Origin: Burkholderia anthina
GTDB taxonomy: Bacteria > Pseudomonadota > Gammaproteobacteria > Burkholderiales > Burkholderiaceae
Length of the DNA stretch: 64,000 nt
NCBI RefSeq assembly: GCF_902498995.1
Contig: NZ_CABVLY010000022.1
Location: 82,961 to 146,960, forward strand
Direction of reading: 5' to 3'
The notes under the pieces were generated by a model. It saw nothing but the letters and a program-made list of their open reading frames with translations, was not told where the DNA came from and made no database searches. The position numbers and the translations under genes were made by a program. How positions within the stretch are numbered: the first letter of the stretch is position 1; every line of letters begins with the position of its first letter. Shown piece after piece: positions 46,839 through 54,770 of the stretch.

Positions 46839-48473
46839 ATGACAAAGAGACACTGGATCGGGTCGTACGGCTCGATCCCCGCCGAGATCGATGCCGATCG
46901 CCATCCTTCCGTAACCGCGCTGCTGGACGACGCGATGCGCCGCTTCGCCGGGCAGCCCGCGTTCCATGCGTACGGCCGCACGCTCACCTATGCCGACGTC
47001 GACCGCCTGTCGACCGCGCTCGCCGCGTACCTGCAGCAGGTGGTCGGCGTGCGCAAGGGCGACCGCGTGGCCGTGATGCTGCCCAACGTGCTCGCGTTTC
47101 CGGTCGTGTTCGTCGCGGTGGCGCGGATCGGCGCGATCCAGGTCAACGTGAACCCGCACTACACGGCGCACGAACTCGAACACCAGTTGAACGACGCCGG
47201 CGTCGAAGTGGCGGTGGTGTGCGGCGGGTCGATGGGCACGTTCGCCGACGTGGTCGGCAAGACGCGCGTGCGGACGGTGCTCAGCGTGGGGCGCGGCGAT
47301 CTCGGCGTCGTCGATGCGCCGGCCGGCGCGTGCGATGCGCTGCCGCCCGGATCGATCGCGCTCGCCGACGCACTCGCCGCGGGCGAATCGCTCAAGTGCG
47401 AGCCCGTCGCGCTCGGCGGCGCCGATCTGCTGCTGCTGCAGTACACGGGCGGCACGACCGGGCTGTCGAAGGGCGCCGCGCTGTCGCACCGCAACCTCGT
47501 CGCGAACATCCAGCAGTTCGCGGCGATCGTGCCGGCCGCGCGGCGGCCGGGCGAGGAAGTCGTCGTCACCGCGATCCCGCTGTATCACATCTTCGCGCTG
47601 ACGGTGAACTTCCTGTCCTACTTCGCGATCGGCGCGGAGAACTGGCTCGTCGCGAATCCGCGCGACATGGACGGCTTCATCGACGTGCTGAAGGCCGCGC
47701 GGCCGACGGTGTTCGTCGGCGTCAACACGCTGTATGCGGGGCTCGCCGGCCATCCGCGGCTGAAGGAAGTCGACTGGTCGCGGCTGACGCTGTCGGCCGG
47801 CGGCGGCGCGGCGGTGATCGACGTGATCTCCGCGCGCTGGAAGGCGGTGACGGGCAACTTCATCCGCGAAGGGTACGGGCTGTCGGAAACGTCGCCGGTG
47901 GTCACGTTCAATCCGCAGTCGATCGACACCTTCACGGGCACGACGGGCCTGCCGCTGCCGTCGACCGACGTGAGGCTGCTCGACGACCAGGATCGCGAGG
48001 TGGCGATCGGCGAAGCGGGCGAGATCTGCGTGCAGGGGCCGCAGGTGATGGGCGGGTACTGGCAAAAGCCGGAAGCGAACGCGCTCGCGTTCACCGCGGA
48101 CGGCTATTTCCGCACCGGCGACATCGGCGTGTTCGACGCGGCGGGCTTCCTGAAGATCGTCGATCGCAAGAAGGACATGATCATCGTGTCCGGTTTCAAC
48201 GTGTATCCGAACGAAGTGGAAGCCGTCGCCACCGCGCTGCCGGGCGTTGCCGAATGCGCGTGCATCGGGGTGCCCGACGAGCGCACCGGCGAGGCCGTCA
48301 AGCTGTTCGTGGTGCGCGCGCCGGATGCAGCGCTGACCGAAGCGGAAGTCGTCGCGCATTGCCGCGCGAGTCTCGCCGCCTACAAGGTGCCGAAGATCGT
48401 TCGCATGGTCGAGCGGCTGCCGAAGTCGACGGTCGGCAAGATCCTGCGCCGGGAACTGAGCCGCGCCGACTGA
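46839..48473 (+). CDS. long-chain fatty acid-CoA ligase (FadD-like)
   Basis: A 544-residue AMP-binding enzyme that activates a carboxylic acid to its CoA ester. The ATP loop is YTGGTTGLSKGA near residue 205, followed by PLYHIFALTVNFL, the adenine site GYGLSETSPV near 350, the hinge YFRTGDIG and the catalytic Lys in KSTVGKILRRELS at the C-terminus. GAGGAGCAGG supplies a ribosome site before ATG 46839. Flanking AraC regulators suggest inducible use. Chain length cannot be read, but the fold is that of medium/long-chain enzymes. Confidence 0.88.
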   Translation: MTKRHWIGSYGSIPAEIDADRHPSVTALLDDAMRRFAGQPAFHAYGRTLTYADVDRLSTALAAYLQQVVGVRKGDRVAVMLPNVLAFPVVFVAVARIGAIQVNVNPHYTAHELEHQLNDAGVEVAVVCGGSMGTFADVVGKTRVRTVLSVGRGDLGVVDAPAGACDALPPGSIALADALAAGESLKCEPVALGGADLLLLQYTGGTTGLSKGAALSHRNLVANIQQFAAIVPAARRPGEEVVVTAIPLYHIFALTVNFLSYFAIGAENWLVANPRDMDGFIDVLKAARPTVFVGVNTLYAGLAGHPRLKEVDWSRLTLSAGGGAAVIDVISARWKAVTGNFIREGYGLSETSPVVTFNPQSIDTFTGTTGLPLPSTDVRLLDDQDREVAIGEAGEICVQGPQVMGGYWQKPEANALAFTADGYFRTGDIGVFDAAGFLKIVDRKKDMIIVSGFNVYPNEVEAVATALPGVAECACIGVPDERTGEAVKLFVVRAPDAALTEAEVVAHCRASLAAYKVPKIVRMVERLPKSTVGKILRRELSRAD

Positions 48474-48604
48474 TGACGCCGAAGCCTCGCGCGGCCGGCG
48501 CCGCGCGGACCGGCGTGCCGCGAGTCCCCAAGGCCCGGAAAGCCCCGAAAGCCCCGCACGGGCCGCTCAAGTACAATGCGAGCGGTTCGATCGACGGGGA
48601 CGCG

Positions 48605-49651
48605 ATGACCGGTTCAGATTCACCTTCCGCCCGGCCCGGGCGTGCGCTGCCGTCGCCGAGCGCCACGGTGCCGATCTCGCTCGTCAACGGTTTTCTCGCG
48701 AGCGCGGGCGCGCAGCGCGACGTGGTGGAGCGCTATCTGCGCGGCGCCGGCATTCCGCTCGAGCTGCTCGGCGAGCCGCATGCGCGTGTGACGGAGGAGC
48801 AATTCTCGACGCTGTACCGCACGCTCGCGATCGACCTCGACGACGAGATGCCGGGCATCTTCTCGCGCCCGCTGCGCGGCGGCACGCTGAAGTACCTGTG
48901 CCTGAGCCTGCTCGATGCGCGCAACCTCGAAACGGCGCTGCATCGTTTCGGCCAGTTCTTCCATATCCTGCTCGACGACTTCTTCGTCGAATCGAAGCGC
49001 GACGGCCTCGTCGCGCAGGTGCTGCTGCGGCCGAACCCGGCGATGGGCCCGATCGGCGCGCTCGGCCAGGAACTGATGCTCAAGCTCGTGCACGGCGTGT
49101 GCTCCTGGCTGATCGGGCAGAAGATTCCGTTGCTGCAGATCGAGTTCGCGTGTCCGCGGCCGCGTCATGCGGTCGAGCACCTGTATTTCTTCTCCGGCTC
49201 CGTGCAGTTCGACCGCGAGCGCACGCTGATGCGCTTCAGCGCGGACTATCTCGATGCACCGATCCGGCAGAGCAAGCGCAACCTGCGCAAGTTCCTCGCG
49301 CGCGCGCCGGGCGACTGGATCTTCGAATCGTTCAGCGAACAGCTCGTGTGTCATCGCGTGCGGCAATACCTGTCGGCGGCGCTGCCCGACCTGCCGGTGA
49401 TCGACCAGGCGGCCGAGCATCTGCACTGTTCGGTGCGCACGCTGAGCCGCCATCTGGCCGGCGAAGGCACGACGTTCCAGGCGTTGAAGGACGAGTTGCG
49501 GCGCGACATCGCGATCCAGCGGCTCACCGACACGCTCGACACGATCGCGGCGATCGGCGCCGATATCGGCTTCGACGATCCGAGCGCGTTTCATCGCGCC
49601 TTTCGACACTGGACGGGCAGTACGCCGGGGACTTACCGGCGGCACGCGTAG
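48605..49651 (+). CDS. AraC-family regulator, second copy of the same architecture
   Basis: A 348-residue regulator with the same domain plan as 45317-46417. The N-domain (about 25-210) shows LVNGFLASAGAQRDVVERYLRGAGIP and LKYLCLSLLDARNLETALHRFGQFFHIL. The C-terminal HTH pair is in DQAAEHLHCSVRTLSRHL and AIGADIGFDDPSAFHRAFRHWTGSTPG. I chose ATG 48605 because a TACAAT -10-like element is just upstream at 48571 and the N-terminal extension from ATG 48473 is a low-complexity Lys/Pro/Ala run. If 48473 is used, the gene would overlap the ligase stop. Confidence 0.85.
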   Translation: MTGSDSPSARPGRALPSPSATVPISLVNGFLASAGAQRDVVERYLRGAGIPLELLGEPHARVTEEQFSTLYRTLAIDLDDEMPGIFSRPLRGGTLKYLCLSLLDARNLETALHRFGQFFHILLDDFFVESKRDGLVAQVLLRPNPAMGPIGALGQELMLKLVHGVCSWLIGQKIPLLQIEFACPRPRHAVEHLYFFSGSVQFDRERTLMRFSADYLDAPIRQSKRNLRKFLARAPGDWIFESFSEQLVCHRVRQYLSAALPDLPVIDQAAEHLHCSVRTLSRHLAGEGTTFQALKDELRRDIAIQRLTDTLDTIAAIGADIGFDDPSAFHRAFRHWTGSTPGTYRRHA

Positions 49652-49769
49652 CGCGGTCGTTCGATCCGCGCTCGCTCCCACAAACGGCTCCCTTTGCGGG
49701 ATCCCATGGACGGCATCCCTTCGCCGATGCCGCCGAGCGTTTCGACGGCGGTGCGCGCCGGCCGCCGGA

Positions 49770-50360
49770 TCAATTCAGCAGGCACCAGATCGCGAGAAAC
49801 GGCGCATCGCCGGAGCGCATCGCATGCAGCCCGCCCGGCGCGTTATGGATGCCGCCGCCGATTCCCGGATCGAACCACGCGCCGTTTTTCTGCCGGAATT
49901 CGCCGGCGGTCAGCAGCACGTACGCTTCCTCCGGCGGATGGCCGTGATCCGGATACCGCACGTCGGGCATCAGCAGCGAAAAGCCGAGCTGGATGTCGTC
50001 GCGGCTTTCCGTGCCGCCGGGCCCGCAGATCATCCCGTTCACGTGCCCGTCGATGTAGTTCGGGCTGCCGTCCCGTCCGGACGTGCGCCGTCCCCATCCG
50101 ATCGTCGGCTCGAGCGACTTGATCGACCGTGCGAGTTCGGCGCACTGCGCGTCGATGCGCGCGACCGACGCGAGCGCGGCGTCGAGCCAGTCGCACGCGG
50201 GGTATCGCGTCGGCAGCCGCGTGCCGTTGTCCGACACGGTTTGCAGCCGCGCGAATACCCGCGGCGCGAATGCGCGCGCGGAATCGGGCAGCCGTTCCGA
50301 CCGGAACAGGTCGCTGGCGACCCGGATGAAATTCTCGATGTTCTCTGGACGCCCGCTCAT
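49770..50360 (-). CDS. cupin DMSP lyase family protein (DddL/DddQ-like)
   Basis: A 196-residue protein ending in a cupin. The key motif runs from Tyr136 (YPDHGHPPEEAY) to His179 (GGLHAM). Spacing of Tyr136, His139, His141, Glu145, Tyr147 and His179 is identical to the DddQ set Tyr120, His123, His125, Glu129, Tyr131 and His163 as I recall it: three metal ligands, the catalytic Tyr and supporting residues. Family enzymes bind Zn or Fe and split dimethylsulfoniopropionate to acrylate and dimethyl sulfide. N-terminal residues 1-80 are helical. It is the last gene of the leftward island, 155 bases after the fdhA remnant. Activity is inferred; the true substrate might be another sulfonium or carboxylate. 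Confidence 0.8.
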   Translation of the reverse strand: MSGRPENIENFIRVASDLFRSERLPDSARAFAPRVFARLQTVSDNGTRLPTRYPACDWLDAALASVARIDAQCAELARSIKSLEPTIGWGRRTSGRDGSPNYIDGHVNGMICGPGGTESRDDIQLGFSLLMPDVRYPDHGHPPEEAYVLLTAGEFRQKNGAWFDPGIGGGIHNAPGGLHAMRSGDAPFLAIWCLLN

Positions 50361-50515
50361 CTGTGTCTGTGCTCCCCGAGGTCGTGACCTGACGAAACGA
50401 AAGTCTACGCATAAAAGGACGGCGCGGCGAACGTGGCGGCCGGTATCGCGACCGGCCGCCGGATGCGTGCCGTGGAGCCGTTGCGGCCGCGGCATGCTTC
50501 GCTATCGACGACGCG

Positions 50516-50737
50516 TCACGCCGCCGCCTTCAGGCTGCCGTGCGGATCGATGACGCATTGCTTCGGCACGCCGGAAACCATATGCTGGTCCGACCCGCGG
50601 ATATGGGTGGCGACTACACGCGGAATGACGCCGTGATTCGCTTTCCGGCCGGACGGATCGACCGGTTCGGGGAACGCGATGCCGCGCACCTCGACCTTTC
50701 CCGGCCCTACATAAACAACGCCGCGATTGCCTGACAT
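50516..50737 (-). pseudogene. fdhA: internally deleted formaldehyde dehydrogenase remnant
   Basis: The 73-codon frame joins the N-terminus of glutathione-independent formaldehyde dehydrogenase (MSGNRGVVYVGPGKVEVRGI to GSDQHMVSG, residues 1-56) directly to its last 17 residues (VPKQCVIDPHGSLKAAA). About 325 codons of the roughly 400 in the parent are missing, yet the frame and stop are intact. The catalytic zinc-ligand Cys of the family (NICGSDQHM) is Arg here (HIRGSDQHM), so activity would be lost even without the deletion. A good ribosome site GGGAGA precedes the start. It is either a decayed gene or a short expressed remnant. Formaldehyde dehydrogenases accompany methyl-group removal, which fits the island. 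Confidence 0.82.
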
Positions 50738-50788
50738 AGTGTCTCCCGATGTGATGAGTCGGCGGAAAGCGGCGCTTTCCGCGACGAT

Positions 50789-52018
50789 TTACAGCCAGTC
50801 GGTTTCGAAGCCGCAGTCGGTCAGCGACACGCAGCCGTGCTCGGTCAGCACCACCTGCTGTTCGAGCTTGACGCCCTGGCTGCCGCCTTCCGCGCCGATG
50901 TAGCTTTCGACGCAGACGGTCATGCCGACGTCGAACCGGCCGTCGTAACCCGAACTCTCCCAATCCACCTGGTGCGCGATCGCCGGATACTCGTCGACCA
51001 TCCCGATGCCGTGTGCCAGGCAGCAGTAGCGGTTCTTGACGAATGGATCGGGAATCTTCCACGCCTTTTCGGAGAACTCACGGAACGTCATGCCGGGCCG
51101 CAGCAGATCCATGTTGAAGTGGACCTGTTCGTACGCATACGCGTACAGCCTGCGCTGCTCGTCCGACGGGCGGCCGTCGCCGACGAGCCACGTGCGGGAG
51201 ATGTCCGAGCAATAGCCGTTCGGCCCGACCATGTCGGTATCGAACGCGAGCAGGTCGCCCGCCTGCAGCACGCGCGACGAGCACTCGTGCATCCACGGAT
51301 TGGTCCGGTCGCCGGAGGCCAGCAGGCGCGTCTCGATCCATTCGCCGCCATGGCGGATGTTCTCGTCATGCAGGTTCGCCCAGATGTCGTTCTCGGTCAG
51401 GCCCGGGCGCAGTTCGCGGCGCATCCGCTCGATGCCTTTCTCCGCGGTGCGCAGCGATTCGCCGATCAGTACGAGTTCGCCGGACGACTTGATGAGCCGG
51501 GCGGTTTCCATCAGTTCCTGGCCGTCGGTCAGCGTGAGGCCGTGCTGTTCCAGGTACGCGGTGCCGAACGGGTCGAGGCGATCGACAGCGAGGAAGCGCT
51601 CGCCCGGCGCATGCTTGCGGAACACGTCGACGATCTCGGCGCCCCACGTTTGCGCGCGGCGCGCCGTATCGGGGCCGGCGTTGAAGTAGGTCCAGCTGAG
51701 CGCGCCGCGCAGTTCCACATCGAGATCGAGGCCGTCCCACACGTGCTCGCTGCTGTGGAATTCCCACGCGACGATGCGGCCGGTGGCGAACACCATCACG
51801 TAGCGCGCGGGGTTGCGTCCGGCCCACACCTGCATGTTCGACGTATCGGTCGCATAGCGGATATTGACCGGGTCGTAGAGCAGGATCGCCGGAATCCTGT
51901 GCGCGAGCAGCTGCGCCTGAACCCGGGCCAGTCGATAGGCGCGCACATCGCGCAACACGGCTTCCCTGTGGTTCACGTCAATGGCATTGCCCGCATCGAG
52001 GCGCTGATTGCCCGCCAT
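50789..52018 (-). CDS. dddP: DMSP lyase DddP (M24 peptidase fold)
   Basis: A 409-residue protein of the M24/creatinase fold. Compared with the Roseobacter DddP structure, the six metal ligands and the catalytic Asp keep exact spacing: Asp259, Asp261, Asp271, His335, Asp341 (catalytic), Glu370 and Glu385 correspond to Asp295, Asp297, Asp307, His371, Asp377, Glu406 and Glu421 as I recall them. Tyr330 matches Tyr366. Motifs are LLAFDTDMVGPNGYCSDIS and CLAHGIGMVDEYP. Ordinary M24 peptidases lack this exact set. The N-terminus is about 36 residues shorter than in that enzyme. AGGAG lies 6 bases before ATG 52018. By homology it cleaves dimethylsulfoniopropionate to acrylate and dimethyl sulfide. 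It sits between the reductase gene and the fdhA remnant. Confidence 0.87.
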   Translation of the reverse strand: MAGNQRLDAGNAIDVNHREAVLRDVRAYRLARVQAQLLAHRIPAILLYDPVNIRYATDTSNMQVWAGRNPARYVMVFATGRIVAWEFHSSEHVWDGLDLDVELRGALSWTYFNAGPDTARRAQTWGAEIVDVFRKHAPGERFLAVDRLDPFGTAYLEQHGLTLTDGQELMETARLIKSSGELVLIGESLRTAEKGIERMRRELRPGLTENDIWANLHDENIRHGGEWIETRLLASGDRTNPWMHECSSRVLQAGDLLAFDTDMVGPNGYCSDISRTWLVGDGRPSDEQRRLYAYAYEQVHFNMDLLRPGMTFREFSEKAWKIPDPFVKNRYCCLAHGIGMVDEYPAIAHQVDWESSGYDGRFDVGMTVCVESYIGAEGGSQGVKLEQQVVLTEHGCVSLTDCGFETDWL

Positions 52019-52142
52019 GCTGTTTCTCCTGAATGTGTTCCGATGGTGCGTTTGAAGGGAAATGCGAAGTCGGCGCGGCTTAGTGATATGGATTCCTTCG
52101 TAATGACGGGCGATCATGCCGCGCGCTGTTGACGATGGACGA

Positions 52143-53273
52143 CTACAGTTCCAGCACGAGGTCCGACGTCGGGCGGCTGCAGCACAGCAGCCGGAAACCC
52201 TTCTGGACTTCCCGCTCGCGAATCCCGCCGTTGTGCTGCATGTCGACCGTGCCTTCGAGCACCTTGGTCTTGCAGGTGCCGCAGATGCCCTGGCTGCACG
52301 ACGACGGAATCGCGACGCCGGCCTTTCTCGCGGCGGACAACACGGTGTCGGACGCATGCATCGTGAACGTCTTCGACGAGCGCGACAGCTTGATGGTGAA
52401 GGTTTCCGATGCGGCTTCGGCAGCGGGGGCGGCCGGTTCCGGCGCGACGCCGGCGCCGATGTCGAAGCTTTCCTGGTGATAGCGCGCCGGGTCGTGTCCG
52501 CCGGTGCGCAGCACGTCGCGCACCGCGTTCATGTAGCCGGCCGGCCCGCAGGTGAACGCTTCGCGCTCGGCGTAGTCGGGCACGTGCTCGGCAAGCAGTT
52601 GCAGGCTGAGCCGGCCGATCGGTCCCGGCCAGTGCGCTTCGTCGCCGGCGCCTTCGCAGACGAAGAACGTGCGAAGCCGCGGCGACAGCGCTTCGAGCCG
52701 CCGCAGCTCGTTGCGGAACACGATGTCGGCGGGCGTTCTCGCGCTGTGCACGAACACGATGTCCAGGTCGAGCCCGAGATCGATGCTCGCGCGCGTCATC
52801 GACATCAGCGGCGTCACGCCCGAGCCGGCGGACAGGTACAGCAGTCTGGCCGCGGGCGCCGCCGTCGGCGTGAAGCTGCCCGACGGGCCGTACGCCAGCA
52901 GCTGGCTGCCCGGCTTCATGGTGTCGTGCAGCCAGTTCGACATGACGCCGCCGGGGACGCGCTTGACCGTGATCGACAGCAGATAGGGACGCGTCGGCGG
53001 CGACGAGATCGTGTAGCAGCGCTCGACCGACTGGCCGTGGACGTTCGCCGACACCGTCATGAACTGGCCGGGTTCGAAGCGCACCGGCGAGCCGTCGCCC
53101 ACGCGGAACGCGAAGCTTTTGACGTCGTGCGTCTCGTCGACGATGCGGCAGCAGGTCAGGACCTGCTGCTCGCCGCTCGCCCAGGTTCTTCCGGTGCTGT
53201 CCCACGTGCCGGGATGGGAGAGGCGGTCGTGTGCTTCGTGTGCGGGATCGAACAGGGTGTTGACGGAGTTCAT
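52143..53273 (-). CDS. ferredoxin-NAD(P)H reductase (GbcB/hybrid-cluster type)
   Basis: A 376-residue oxidoreductase with three parts: an FAD-binding domain (about 30-130, with RCYTISSPPT), an NAD(P) domain (about 140-260, YLSAGSGVTPLMSM to TCGPAGYMNAV) and a C-terminal plant-type 2Fe-2S ferredoxin (about 300-376, CSQGICGTCKTKVLEG with the fourth Cys in LLCCSRP). This is the layout of reductases that feed Rieske oxygenases such as the glycine betaine or carnitine demethylases. No Rieske component is encoded in the window, so its partner must be elsewhere. AAGGAAG precedes ATG 53273. It has its own promoter and begins the distal part of the island. Confidence 0.87.
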   Translation of the reverse strand: MNSVNTLFDPAHEAHDRLSHPGTWDSTGRTWASGEQQVLTCCRIVDETHDVKSFAFRVGDGSPVRFEPGQFMTVSANVHGQSVERCYTISSPPTRPYLLSITVKRVPGGVMSNWLHDTMKPGSQLLAYGPSGSFTPTAAPAARLLYLSAGSGVTPLMSMTRASIDLGLDLDIVFVHSARTPADIVFRNELRRLEALSPRLRTFFVCEGAGDEAHWPGPIGRLSLQLLAEHVPDYAEREAFTCGPAGYMNAVRDVLRTGGHDPARYHQESFDIGAGVAPEPAAPAAEAASETFTIKLSRSSKTFTMHASDTVLSAARKAGVAIPSSCSQGICGTCKTKVLEGTVDMQHNGGIREREVQKGFRLLCCSRPTSDLVLEL

Positions 53274-53719
53274 GGCATCGCTTCCTTGGGGCGCGTCGCA
53301 CGCTCGGCGTGCATGCTGTCGTTCGCGAAAGCCCGGGCTTCGATGGCGGGGCGGCATCGCGCCTCGCGCCGATGTCTCGCTCCATGCCGGATTGCCTTCG
53401 CTGTGCGCCGAGTATTGGCGTGCACTAAAACAGCGTCAATGCGCTTTATTTTCCGAGCGCCATTACTTTAGGTTATGCGTCGCGCGCACCCGCGCGGACA
53501 GTGTCTCGGCGCGAACGAGCGGGATGGCGCGGCGGCGGATGGCGTTCGAGACGGCGCGGCGCGAACCGGCGGGCGCCGGCGATGCTTCGCGTTTCGCGCT
53601 CGCTGTCACCGCGGGCCGCACGCGCCGCAATCGGGACGTCGAAGGCCGTTGTCGGGGTGGGTACGGACACCCGGCGCATGGCGCGAATGCGTGCGGCCGA
53701 AGCAAGCGCGCCGATGCCG
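53274..53719. other. 446-bp non-coding stretch
   Basis: Besides the promoter above I see no gene. The 53400-53480 part is unusually AT-rich for this DNA. From 53480 to 53719 the sequence is a GC-rich run with open frames on both strands but no recognisable protein, possibly a decayed gene. Confidence 0.5.
53411..53439 (-). promoter_or_regulatory. sigma-70-like promoter for reductase/dddP operon
   Basis: On the minus strand TTGACG (53434-53439) is followed 17 bases later by AATACT (53411-53416). The transcript would start about 130 bases before the reductase gene. Confidence 0.55.
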
Positions 53720-54646
53720 TTACGTACACCGTTCGGCCTGCGCCGACACGCTGGCGCGCGGCGCGCGCTTGCGCGTCGCGAGCCAGCACAGGATCGAGCC
53801 GCCGCACACGCAGAACGCGCCGATCCAGAAGCCGGACGACAGCGACGCGTTCAGCAGCAGCGCGGCGAGGGCGGCCGAGATGACCGGGATGAAGTACGAC
53901 ACGCCGGCCAGGATCGCGACGTTGCCGCGCATGATGCCGATGTTCCACGCGGAATAGCCGATACCTGTGGCCGCCGACGCGAGCACGAGGTACGCGAGCG
54001 CATTGAAACTGAAGACGATCGTATGCTCGCCGTCGAACAGGTATTTGATCCACAGCGAGATCGCGACCATGATGAAGAACAGCGTGATGCCGTTCTTGCC
54101 GTTCGCGATCCTGATCGTCACGGTGCAGTACGCGGCCCAGATCAGCGAGCCGACGAACGCCAGCCCGTAGCTGAACGGGTTGTCGGCGATATTGGCGAGC
54201 ATGCCGGCGGTATCGAGCCCGTGCTCGCCGCCCAGCACGCAGCCCACGCCGACCATCGCGAGAAGCACGCCCGGCACGATCAGCAGGTTCGCGCGCTGGC
54301 CGAGGAACAGGATCGCGAACACCATCGTGAAGGTGGGCCACAGGTAATTGACCATGCCGACCTCGATCGCCTGGCGCGCCGTATGCGCATCGCCGATCGA
54401 CAGCGACAGGCACCATTCGTACGCGACGAACAGCACGCTGCCCCACAGCAGGTAGCGGCGCGGGACTTCGCCAAGACGCGGCAGCCCGGTCGTCACGAGC
54501 AGCAGCGCCGCCGCGCCCGTGTAGATCATCGCGGCGCCGCCGGTTGCGCCGAAGCTTTCGCTCAGGCCGCGAATCAGCCCGACCATCGAACTCCATAAAA
54601 CGATTGCGACGAGTCCAATCAGCGTCGCCCTGTTCCTGCTGTTCAT
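53720..54646 (-). CDS. EamA/DMT transporter, YddG-like amino acid exporter
   Basis: A 308-residue protein with ten predicted helices in two EamA repeats. The N-terminal RNRATLIGLVAIVLWSSMVGLIRGLSESFGATGGAA and YLLWGSVLFVAYEWCLSLSIGDAHTARQAIEVGMVNYLWPT are characteristic of the YddG aromatic-amino-acid exporter group. The second repeat shows SAATGIGYSAWNIGIMRGNVAILAGVSYFIPV. It lies between the aldehyde dehydrogenase and the reductase. It may export an amino acid or organic acid by-product, or import in this context; direction is not visible. Confidence 0.82.
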   Translation of the reverse strand: MNSRNRATLIGLVAIVLWSSMVGLIRGLSESFGATGGAAMIYTGAAALLLVTTGLPRLGEVPRRYLLWGSVLFVAYEWCLSLSIGDAHTARQAIEVGMVNYLWPTFTMVFAILFLGQRANLLIVPGVLLAMVGVGCVLGGEHGLDTAGMLANIADNPFSYGLAFVGSLIWAAYCTVTIRIANGKNGITLFFIMVAISLWIKYLFDGEHTIVFSFNALAYLVLASAATGIGYSAWNIGIMRGNVAILAGVSYFIPVISAALAALLLNASLSSGFWIGAFCVCGGSILCWLATRKRAPRASVSAQAERCT

Positions 54647-54770
54647 GCTTGTTCCTGCCGATACCGGGTGAATGTGTTGCTGCGGGCCGACGGCCCGCCA
54701 GATGCGACAAGCCGGCCGCGCTCGCTCGTGGCGATCGCGGCCGGCATGCGGGTGTCGCGCGGCGATGAAT

